64,000 bases of DNA from Desulfovibrio sp. A2 (lineage in GTDB: Bacteria > Desulfobacterota > Desulfovibrionia > Desulfovibrionales > Desulfovibrionaceae). The notes beneath the pieces are model-generated. The model saw nothing but the letters and a program-made list of their open reading frames with translations. It was not told the DNA's origin and ran no database searches. The stretch spans positions 124,001 to 188,000 of the forward strand of contig NZ_AGFG01000061.1 of the NCBI RefSeq assembly GCF_000226255.1. Direction: 5' to 3'. Shown here one piece after another: positions 54,733 through 64,000 of this stretch. Positions within the stretch are counted from its first letter, which is position 1. Every line of letters begins with the position of its first letter. The translations under genes were made by a program, and so were the position numbers.

Positions 54733-56775
54733 TTACGCACGGTCATCCTCCGCGCAGGTGGGCGTGGATTGCGGGGCGCACACCCGGTTGCGGCCGCTTT
54801 CCTTGGCGCGCATCAGCATCTGGTCGGCGCGGCGCATCAGGTCGTCCAGCGAATCGTGTGCGCCCTTGTATTCTGATGCGCCGATGCTGACGGTGCAGCC
54901 CACCCACACGTCGCGCACGGCCACCGGGGCGTCCTCCACGGCGGCGCGGATGCGTTCGGCCGTGCGCAGGGCGCGGTCCAGCGCCGTTTCCGGCAGCAGC
55001 ACGCCGAATTCCTCGCCGCCCAACCGGCCGATAAGGTCGTTTTCGCGCAGGGACAGGCCCATGACGTCGGTGATGTGGCGCAGCACCATGTCGCCCGCCT
55101 CGTGCCCCCAGGTGTCGTTGACGGCCTTGAAGTGGTCGGCGTCCAGCAGCAGCACCGACAGCGGGCGGCCGTAGCGCAGGGCGCGGGTTGCCTCGTCTTC
55201 CAGCCGCGCCATGAAGTGGCGGCGGTTGGACACCCCGGTCAGTTCGTCGGTGGTGGCCAGCTGCTCCAGGCGGCGGGTGTCCTCCACCTGCCCGGTCACG
55301 TCCAGGAAGAAGCCTTCCACCTCGGGCGCTTCGGGGGTGCCGGTGCGCCGGGCGTACAGCGAAACCCAGATGGCCTCACCCCCGCGCCGGTACCAGCGCA
55401 GCCGCTGGCCGGGCACCACCTCTCCGGCAGCAAGGTCGTCCAGCATGGCCTGGCGGTCCACGGGCTCGACGTACAGGGGGATCACGGAATCGTCGAGCAC
55501 GGCGCGGGCGTGCGGCACGTCGCGAAAGCCCAGCAGGGCCGCGCCGTGCTGGTTCATTACCAGGATGGAGCCGTCCCACGCGGTGCGAAAGATGCCGATG
55601 GGCGCGTTTTCCACCAGTTCGCGGTGCTGGCGTTCCGCGTCGCGCAGGGCGGCCTCCGCGTCGCGCCGGGCCAGGACCAGCTCGTTCAGGTGGCGGTTCA
55701 GCGCGCCGAATTCGTCGCGGCCGGGGAACAGGTTGCGCACCGTGAAGTCGCCCTGGGCCACGCTGCGCATGTAGTCGGCAAGCAGCCCCACCCGGCCCGA
55801 CGCCCCCACGGTGGCCGTGACGAACAGCACGGCGAACAGCGTGAGCATGCCGCCGATGGCGAGAATGGTGCCATAGCGGATGGGGGCCACGGCGTGCAGC
55901 AGTTCTTCCTGCGGCACCAGCAGCACCAGCCGCCAGCCGGGGCCGGGCACGGCCCGCACGGAGACCAGCACCGGTTCGCCGTCCACGTCGAGGTAGGTGT
56001 CGCCGTTGGCGGCATTTTCGCCGATGGTGCCGTTGGTGCCGTGCGCGGCGTAGGTGCCCCTGGCCAGGCGGCGCAGGGGGGTGGCGTCCACGCGGTCGGC
56101 CAGCACGGCCCCCAGCCCCGTGGCGGTCACGGTGCGTCCGTCGGCGGTGAGCACCAGCAGGCCGCTGCCTTTCGGCAGGGCCACGCCGGAAAGGATGGTC
56201 CGCAGCCCGTCGGTGGTGATGTCCAGGCCCAGCACCCCCCGTGGCTTGCCGCCGACCGGGTCGTCCACGGTGGCCACGGTGCTGACCACGGTCCTGCCGG
56301 TAATGAATTCGGTGTACGGGTCGGACCAGCCGACCACGCCGGGGTGTTCCATGGCCCGGCGAAACCACGGCCGGGTGCGCGCGTCGAAGTCGGGCGGCAG
56401 TTCGCGCGGGGGCTGTATGGCGTGGACGCGTCCGGAAAGGTCGGCGAAATAGACGAAGTAGGCCTCCGGCCGCAGCCGCAGGAAGCTGGCCCAACTGGCC
56501 ATGAGCCCTTCGCGGTCGTAGGGCTGGCCCATCAGGCAGGCCAGCATGCGCGGGTCCTGGCGCAGGCTGGCCACGGCGCGGGAGTATTCGCCCGCGTACT
56601 GGCTGACGATGGCGCTGGCCAGGGTGTCGGCCTGCAGGGCTAGGGAGGATTCGGCCCCGCGCAGGATGACGTTTTTGGCGCGCACGTAGGAGAACGTCCC
56701 CAGCGCGACCAGCGTCAGGGACGAAAGGATGGCGAGAAGCAGCAACAGGCGTTGCCGTAAGGGGAAGACCCGCAT
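54733..56775 (-). CDS. Diguanylate cyclase with Cache, HAMP and PAS domains
   Basis: 680 residues. Membrane helix 1 near residues 8-30, periplasmic Cache domain (about 35-290; YFVYFADLSGRVHAIQPPR, TRPWFRRAMEHPGVVGWSDPYTEFITGRTVVSTVA), helix 2 (ILAIGGMLTLFAVLFVTATVG), HAMP, PAS (about 390-500) and GGDEF with LDADHFKAVNDTWGHEAGD and RLGGEEFGVLL. The inhibitory RxxD site is present (REND, five residues before GGEEF). It would make cyclic di-GMP in response to a periplasmic small molecule. Divergent from the thioredoxin-domain gene. Confidence 0.93.
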   Translation of the reverse strand: MRVFPLRQRLLLLLAILSSLTLVALGTFSYVRAKNVILRGAESSLALQADTLASAIVSQYAGEYSRAVASLRQDPRMLACLMGQPYDREGLMASWASFLRLRPEAYFVYFADLSGRVHAIQPPRELPPDFDARTRPWFRRAMEHPGVVGWSDPYTEFITGRTVVSTVATVDDPVGGKPRGVLGLDITTDGLRTILSGVALPKGSGLLVLTADGRTVTATGLGAVLADRVDATPLRRLARGTYAAHGTNGTIGENAANGDTYLDVDGEPVLVSVRAVPGPGWRLVLLVPQEELLHAVAPIRYGTILAIGGMLTLFAVLFVTATVGASGRVGLLADYMRSVAQGDFTVRNLFPGRDEFGALNRHLNELVLARRDAEAALRDAERQHRELVENAPIGIFRTAWDGSILVMNQHGAALLGFRDVPHARAVLDDSVIPLYVEPVDRQAMLDDLAAGEVVPGQRLRWYRRGGEAIWVSLYARRTGTPEAPEVEGFFLDVTGQVEDTRRLEQLATTDELTGVSNRRHFMARLEDEATRALRYGRPLSVLLLDADHFKAVNDTWGHEAGDMVLRHITDVMGLSLRENDLIGRLGGEEFGVLLPETALDRALRTAERIRAAVEDAPVAVRDVWVGCTVSIGASEYKGAHDSLDDLMRRADQMLMRAKESGRNRVCAPQSTPTCAEDDRA

Positions 56776-57277
56776 GGCGGTCCTCGCGCCCGGCCCGGCC
56801 AGGGATGTCCGGCGAGCGCATGATCAGAACATGGCCGAAGGTGGCGGGAACTTACAGGATGGAGCGGCGTGCCGCAAGCAGCGTTCGCGCCCGTGAAACT
56901 GGCGGGCGCGAGGGCGGGCGGCGCGGGCCATGGGACGGGGAATGCGCGTGGACGTGCCGGACAGGGCCGGATCGGGCCGGACAGGGTCGTATAGCGTCGC
57001 GTTGCCGCCCGCGCAGTCTCCGCCAGTCAGCTTTGCGAGCGCCGGTCTTTTCTTTTTTCGCGGCCACGTTGCCCGCATGGCGCGAGTCTGATAGGGAATG
57101 CACAAGGTCGGGTTCATCGCCTTCGCCTGCTGCCGCGCGCGCAGGGATGCCCGGTCCGCGCCGCGCCGTCGGGAGGGGAGCGGGGCATCCGCACGGCGGA
57201 TGACCCGGAACCGGTGGCCGTGCGTCGTCACGGCCGTTCACCGCCCGCGACACCCCAAAGGGGCAAGGGGGGTATCC
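56776..57277. other. Divergent intergenic region
   Basis: 500 bases. A GCCGGACAGGG unit occurs twice with a 20-base period (56956 and 56976). A moderately AT-rich patch (57045-57065) may hold promoters. No gene seen. Confidence 0.4.
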
Positions 57278-59623
<2,346 letters not shown>

Positions 59624-59873
59624 GCCGGGGCGTCTCGTGCCCGTTGCGTGTCCGTTGGGGCATGGCGCGCGGCAGGGAGTTGGCCGTGGCGGGTTGCCCT
59701 GCGGCGGTTCCTGCGGGCAGGGGCGGCGGCGTTGCCGCAAGCCCGTGCGGAACAACGTGATGTTGTGCGCGCAAACGGTGTATTTTTTTAGATATTCAGG
59801 CGTGTTGCGATGACGCTTGCGTTTCCCGCGCCAACCGGATACACCCCCATTCACGCTTGGTTTCGGATGACGA

Positions 59874-60057
59874 CAGCAGGAGAGACCCCAGCCGGCGGCA
59901 AACGGCATGGGGCGCCGACGAAGTGAATCTTTCAGGCGAAAGGACTGCTGCCCGACGAGCCTCTGGAGAGCCTCCATCCGTGGAGCACCGAAGGAGCAAA
60001 CCGCCCGTGTCCTCGCAGGGAACCGGGGCGGCGAAACTCTCAGGTAAAAGGACAGAG
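59874..60057 (+). ncRNA. Tandem glycine riboswitch
   Basis: Aptamer 1 (59874-59950): CAGCAG/CTGCTG stem with GGAGAGACC and GCCGACGAAGTGAATCTTTC-AGGCGAAAGGAC. Aptamer 2 (59961-60057): CTCTG/CAGAG stem with GGAGAGCC, CACCGAAGGAGCAAACCG and GCGAAACTCTCAGGTAAAAGGACAGAG. These are the hallmark conserved cores of the gcvT glycine element. Two aptamers bind glycine, and it normally switches on glycine cleavage or transport genes. No such gene follows on this strand. Confidence 0.95.
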
Positions 60058-60563
60058 TGCCACGCGTGACTCCGGTCGGCATGCGCCCGCCGCGCCTCGT
60101 GCGCAGGCGGTTCCCGCCCGCGAGCCGGTCCTTCCGGCCGATCCCCGTGATCGGAACCGGTGGGCCGGAGTGCCGCCGGACACCCACCGTGCCCCCCAAG
60201 GCAGGCCCGCCCCGTGCGGACTGCCGTCCTCCGCTTCCACACCGGCTTTCCCGGCAGGCGAATCCGCCATGCTTCCCGTCGCCCTGGTGCCCGTACACCC
60301 GCGTCGGGGACGTGCGCATTCGTGTTCGCCGCATGAGTCCGTCCCACATCCGTGCCGAAATCCAGCGTGGCGGAACGTGCGCGCGGCGGCCCAGTCGCCG
60401 CCGCGCGGCACGTCCGCCAGGTTGTCGCCGCGTGGCGCGGCCGCAACGGCGAAGTTGGCAACGCCCTGTCTCCTGGGCGAGTCATGTGGTCGCAGGCCGA
60501 AGGGGCGGTCCCTTCGGCCTGTCGCCGTTTTCGGGTCTGGCAGGCAAACGTAAGGGTGTACTG
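60058..60563. other. Region downstream of the glycine riboswitch, no gene seen
   Basis: Five hundred bases without a convincing gene on either strand; open frames here lack ribosome binding sites and family features. It holds a perfect 10-base hairpin AGGCCGAAGG/CCTTCGGCCT (60494-60520) followed by GTCGCCGTTTTCG, a plausible terminator. The plus-strand transcript probably ends there, about 450 bases after the aptamers. Confidence 0.55.
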
Positions 60564-61472
60564 TCAGCGCGCCACGGGCAGATGGTACAGCACGAAGTGG
60601 GGCAGGGGTGTCCACACTGGCGCGCGCGCACCGGCCGCTGCCAGCGCGTCGGCCGCCCAGGTGTTGCAGGTGCGCACGGGGCTGAAGCGCCCCGTGGCCT
60701 CGTAGAACAGGCTGTCCGGCCCATAGCCTGGGCCTTGGCCCCCGCCGTCGCCATCGTTTGCAGGTGCGGGGATGGGCATGGGCCGTCCCGCCGCATCGCG
60801 GAGCAGACTGGCCGCCACGAAGGTCACGAGCCCGCGATACCCTTGCCGCGCAAGGCGCAGCACCCGGGTGTCCGCATCGGCCAGCGGCGGACCGGCCATC
60901 ACGTCCATGTGCAGGGCGGCGGGGGCCAGGGCCAGCGCCCGCAGGGCCACGCCGGGGCGCACCTCGTCCCAGGTGGGGGTGGCCAGGTAGAATTCCCGCG
61001 CGCCCCAGCCCACGGCCAGGTGGGTCCGCGCCGTCAACCGGGGTTGCCCCGCAGAATATGCGGCGGCGTCGGCCGCCCGTTCCAGCCCCAGCAGTTCCGC
61101 GAGTCCCGTCTCTCCCTCCACGCGCGCGGGCAGCACGATGTCGGCGTGCACGCCGTTGCTGATCACGTAGATGGTCACGGGCGGACCGTCCGGTGCGTCC
61201 CCTTCCTGCATTCCCCTGTTCCTGTCCTGCCCCGCTCCGGGTTCCGTTGCCGGTTCCGGGCCTTGCGCCGCGCCCGCCGCCCGCTCACCGGGCGCGAGCA
61301 GACAGCACGCGGGCAGGGGGGGCGCCTCCCTGGGGCGCGGCACCACGCCCAGCACGGCCACGGCCAGCACGTATCCCGCCGCCAGCAGCGCAACGACGCG
61401 CATCGCCCAGAGCAGGGCGCGGCGCAGGGGGCTGCGTGGTCTGGCTGAGAACGGTTGCTGGCGGAGCGGCAT
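60564..61472 (-). CDS. DUF2459 family protein
   Basis: 302 residues from the ATG at 61472. One N-terminal membrane helix (LWAMRVVALLAAGYVLAVAVLGVVP), a Pro/Gly/Glu-rich insert, then VTIYVISNGVHADIVLPA, AVGWGAREFYLATPTWDEVRPGVALRALALAP and RTCNTWAADALAAAG. These are the DUF2459 (TIGR02117) motifs, with conserved His and the C-N-T-W near the end that recall papain-like/NlpC folds. Probably a periplasmic protein tethered to the inner membrane; activity not known. Confidence 0.8.
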   Translation of the reverse strand: MPLRQQPFSARPRSPLRRALLWAMRVVALLAAGYVLAVAVLGVVPRPREAPPLPACCLLAPGERAAGAAQGPEPATEPGAGQDRNRGMQEGDAPDGPPVTIYVISNGVHADIVLPARVEGETGLAELLGLERAADAAAYSAGQPRLTARTHLAVGWGAREFYLATPTWDEVRPGVALRALALAPAALHMDVMAGPPLADADTRVLRLARQGYRGLVTFVAASLLRDAAGRPMPIPAPANDGDGGGQGPGYGPDSLFYEATGRFSPVRTCNTWAADALAAAGARAPVWTPLPHFVLYHLPVAR

Positions 61473-61766
61473 GGTGAATTCCGGCGACGGCTCAGGTGGG
61501 TCGGGGGCGTGCTGCGGACCCGGTTGCGGGGCCGGAAACATGGTATTCCGTAACCCGTCGGATTGCCAACGCATCAATGCGGCGGGGCGTGATATCGATG
61601 ATAATCCATGGCGTTTCTTCGGAAAATCATTTCACGCGGGCGCCCGTTTTGGTGTACGCTGTCGGCAGGATTCTCTCCTCTCGTCCGCGCCGCGCCAGCG
61701 CCCCATGGCGACAGGCCCGGCGGACGCGCGGTTCCTCCCACACCTTCAAACCGCAGGAGTGGCGCC

Positions 61767-62168
61767 ATGCAGGAGATCAGGCTGCATCGCAACGGACGCG
61801 AAGACCTCGTATTCACCGGCGAACACCTGGCGACCGTGGATGACCGGGAATGGATGGGCATCGCCCCCAACTGGTGGGAACTTGCCCTGTACCGTTCCGA
61901 AGCGGGGAGCCTTGTGCTGTCCTCGGTCTTTTACCTGAATTTCCCCCGGCATCGCGTGCTGCGGGGGGCCGTGGTGTTTCAGGACATCGCCGACGTGCGC
62001 GACTACGTGGTCAACGCGTGCAACGGCCCCTCCATGATCGCCGACGGGCTGCTGGGCCGGGCGCGCAGGCGCATCCGCCAACTGGACGATCCCGTTCCGC
62101 CGCTGCCGCGCTTTGCGCCGGTGGCCGATTACGAATCCTTCGGCGAACGCGAGATTCCCTATGCATGA
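61767..62168 (+). CDS. Conserved hypothetical protein
   Basis: 133 residues from the ATG at 61767 (GCAGGAG ribosome binding site). Sequence MQEIRLHRNGREDLVFTGEHLATVDDREWMG...WELALYRSEAGSLVLSSVFYLNFPRHRVLRGAVVF looks like a small beta-rich domain, then a helical 'VVNACNGPSMIADGLLGRARRRIRQLDD'. Soluble. No known domain, but well-formed with its own terminator. Confidence 0.65.
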   Translation: MQEIRLHRNGREDLVFTGEHLATVDDREWMGIAPNWWELALYRSEAGSLVLSSVFYLNFPRHRVLRGAVVFQDIADVRDYVVNACNGPSMIADGLLGRARRRIRQLDDPVPPLPRFAPVADYESFGEREIPYA

Positions 62169-62223
62169 TGCGGGATGAGCGACGAACGTCCCCCTGCCGT
62201 CGGCGGCACGGGGGCGTCATGCA

Positions 62224-62248
62224 ACGGCGGCTTCGGCCGCCGTTTTTC
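62224..62248 (+). terminator. Rho-independent terminator
   Basis: ACGGCGGC-TTCG-GCCGCCGT followed by TTTTTC; an 8-base stem with a stable UUCG loop. It ends the small hypothetical gene. Confidence 0.9.
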
Positions 62249-62306
62249 ATGGGGGCAGGGGGGATGGGGAACGGCGCGGGGAGCGGGGCGCGTGGCCCCG
62301 GACCGG

Positions 62307-63995
62307 CTAGGCGGCGTGCGGTTCGGGCACTGCCTGCACGTAGGGATGGAACTTGGTGTCGTCGTCCAGCATGTGGCGGGCCACCACCTCGTGGGCGATG
62401 ACGCCCAGCGCCTCGCTCAGGGGCAACCCTGCGTTTTCGTAGCGCTCGGCCAGGTCGCCCGCCGCTTCCAGCAGGGTGGCGTGCAGTTCCGCGTGGTGCT
62501 CCGCGTCGGGGTATCCACGGCTGCGCAGCATGGCCTCTTCGTCGCGGAAATGTTCGCCAAGGGCGGTGAGCAGTTCGTGGATGATGGCCAGACACGCCGC
62601 GCGGGGGGCGTTGTCCAGAAAGGCGGCCAGCAGCCGGTTGACCATCTCGAACAGTTGGCGGTGCTGGGCGTCGATGCGCGCGTCGCCGCATTCGTAAGAG
62701 CGGCTCCACGCCAGGCGCAGCAGTTCGCCCGGCAGGCGCAGTCCCTCGTGCGGGCAGACCAGCGGGGGCAGGGCGGTGGACACCGTGTTCCGCCCTTCGG
62801 CCTTGGCCCGGTACAGGGCGCGGTCGGCCATTTCGATGATCTGGTCCGGCGCGGCGTTGCGGCCTCCGCGCACCGTGGCCACGCCCACGCTGACGGTGAC
62901 GCGCCCGGCCGGGCCGTTGCCGGGGTGGGCCAGGCACAGGTCGGCCACGGCCCTGCGTATGCGTTCGGCCACCTGGGCCGCCCCCTGTTCCGGGGTGCCG
63001 GGCAGCACGCAGGCGAATTCTTCGCCGCCGTAGCGGGCCACCATGTCCGGCGCGCGGTGCACCACGGTGCGCAGGGCATGCGCCACCGCCTGCAGGCACG
63101 CATCGCCCGCGAGGTGCCCATGGGCGTCGTTGTAGGCCTTGAAGTGGTCCACATCGACCATGAGCAGCGACAGCACGTCCTCGGAGCGCTGGGCCCGGCG
63201 CAGTTCCGTCTCCAGCATGCTGTCGAGCCTGCTTCTGTTGGACAGTCCGGTCAGCGGGTCGCACAGGGCCTTTTGCCGCCACATCTCGCCAACGTTGCCC
63301 GCCGCCAGCAACTGGCGGTTGTGCAGGGCCACCCCCAGGGTCACCAGCGTGGTGCTGCACAGGAAGGTGGCCAGCAGGAAGGCCGCCTCGCCCATGCTGG
63401 GCATCTGGAACGGGCCGAACCCCGTGGTGCCGGAGTAGGCCAGGGCCGTCATGGAAGGGACTAGGGCCAGCATCAGCCCGTTGAGGCGGGCGTGGTAGGC
63501 CAGCAGCACCAGCAGGGGCATGATGAAATAGACGCACCCGCCATACCCGTTGAAGGACAGGGCGAGGGACAGCAGATTGCCGGTCAGCACGCCCGCCACC
63601 CAGCGGTATTCCTGATGGGTGGGGCGCGGTTGCGACGTCCAGGCCCGGTACAGGGGGTAGACCAGCAGTACGCCCAGGCTCACCGCCATGACCAGTGTGG
63701 CGAACAGGTGCCCGACCTCGCCTGGCGGCACGTAACCGCCCACGGCCTGCTGCGCCACGATGACCCCCGCCCCGGCCGACGCGGCGGGCAGGCACACCGT
63801 GAGCACGGCACGGAACAGGTCGGGCACGCTGTCGGGCGGCGCGGTGAAGACGCGCCGCAGGAGCATGGCGGCCATGCCGCCGGCAAGGGCGTCCGACGCG
63901 GCGGCGGACAGGGCGCAGGCAAGGGGCTGGGCGTGAAGCCCGGCGGGCCCGGCCAGCAGGGACACGGCCAGTGAAAGGACGGCGATGAGCGGCAT
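62307..63995 (-). CDS. Membrane diguanylate cyclase with C-terminal hemerythrin, 5'-partial
   Basis: At least 562 residues; the frame stays open to the window edge, so the N-terminus is probably missing. Six or seven membrane helices (about 1-240, MASE-like). GGDEF domain with LMVDVDHFKAYNDAHGHLAGD and RYGGEEFACVL, and an RxxD inhibitory site (RAPD) five residues before. C-terminal bacteriohemerythrin with the di-iron ligand pattern: DAQHRQLF, HFRDEEAML, HHAELH and HMLDDD. It would couple oxygen or nitric oxide binding to cyclic di-GMP synthesis, which suits an anaerobe that meets oxygen. Confidence 0.9.
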   Translation of the reverse strand: MPLIAVLSLAVSLLAGPAGLHAQPLACALSAAASDALAGGMAAMLLRRVFTAPPDSVPDLFRAVLTVCLPAASAGAGVIVAQQAVGGYVPPGEVGHLFATLVMAVSLGVLLVYPLYRAWTSQPRPTHQEYRWVAGVLTGNLLSLALSFNGYGGCVYFIMPLLVLLAYHARLNGLMLALVPSMTALAYSGTTGFGPFQMPSMGEAAFLLATFLCSTTLVTLGVALHNRQLLAAGNVGEMWRQKALCDPLTGLSNRSRLDSMLETELRRAQRSEDVLSLLMVDVDHFKAYNDAHGHLAGDACLQAVAHALRTVVHRAPDMVARYGGEEFACVLPGTPEQGAAQVAERIRRAVADLCLAHPGNGPAGRVTVSVGVATVRGGRNAAPDQIIEMADRALYRAKAEGRNTVSTALPPLVCPHEGLRLPGELLRLAWSRSYECGDARIDAQHRQLFEMVNRLLAAFLDNAPRAACLAIIHELLTALGEHFRDEEAMLRSRGYPDAEHHAELHATLLEAAGDLAERYENAGLPLSEALGVIAHEVVARHMLDDDTKFHPYVQAVPEPHAA

Positions 63996-64000
63996 GGCCT

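Noticed and set aside
60057..61448. Long plus-strand open frame downstream of the glycine riboswitch, which could have been its target gene
   Set aside because: The product is Arg/Pro/Gly-rich shadow-like sequence. It runs through the hairpin at 60494-60520 and then antisense to the clear DUF2459 gene. No ribosome binding site at its start.

Overview
The window is GC-rich (genes strongly G/C-ending) and reads like the chromosome of a Desulfovibrionaceae sulfate reducer, probably close to Desulfovibrio (Nitratidesulfovibrio) vulgaris. This is inferred from gene content and style: a sigma-54-controlled tad pilus locus, a livKHMGF operon, diguanylate cyclase-hemerythrin fusions and a tandem glycine riboswitch. 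No 16S or other definitive marker is present.

Region 1 (1 to about 24,035) is the right part of an integrated siphovirus-like prophage. Genes run in classic HK97/lambda order: HNH endonuclease, small and large terminase, portal, prohead protease, capsid, connectors, tail terminator, tail tube, a G/G-T tail chaperone with a -1 frameshift site, tape measure, lambda M/L/K/J-like tail tip proteins, tail fibre and accessory proteins. Three genes on the opposite strand (P63C, BRO-N antirepressor, HIRAN) interrupt the late operon between chaperone and tape measure. To the right lies a minus-strand group of exported proteins (lipoprotein, two paralogous small secreted proteins, a secreted nuclease). 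It is followed by an unusual 800-bp non-coding stretch with twin palindromic operators, a 26-codon membrane-peptide ORF facing a small terminated RNA, and two structured direct repeats. A small HTH (excisionase-like) gene closes the element. The prophage abuts a 5'-truncated comM/yifB, which suggests integration inside that gene. Integrase, repressor and lysis genes are not in this window.

Region 2 (24,040-29,100) holds the comM remnant, a hypothetical protein, a DUF4410-type lipoprotein and a hybrid histidine kinase. Region 3 (29,100-44,050) is a complete minus-strand Flp/Tad pilus locus: three flp pilins, prepilin peptidase, CpaB, secretin, lipoprotein, TadZ, TadA, TadB, TadC, TPR lipoprotein and three TadE/TadG-type pseudopilins. 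It is preceded by a near-perfect sigma-54 promoter, three dyad repeats that look like enhancer sites, and an NtrC-family response regulator.

Region 4 (44,455-64,000) is housekeeping and signalling: livK-livH-livM-livG-livF for branched-chain amino acid uptake (with two copies of a structured intergenic repeat around livF), a single-domain response regulator, purT, tgt, an AT-rich XRE regulator, a Cache-HAMP-PAS-GGDEF protein, a DUF255/thioredoxin-fold protein, an apparently orphan tandem glycine riboswitch, a DUF2459 protein, a small conserved protein and a membrane GGDEF-hemerythrin protein cut by the window end.

Most interesting: a possible three-arm RNA switch that can hide or free the antirepressor ribosome binding site, the non-coding right arm of the prophage, the sigma-54/enhancer layout of the tad locus, and the orphan glycine riboswitch.
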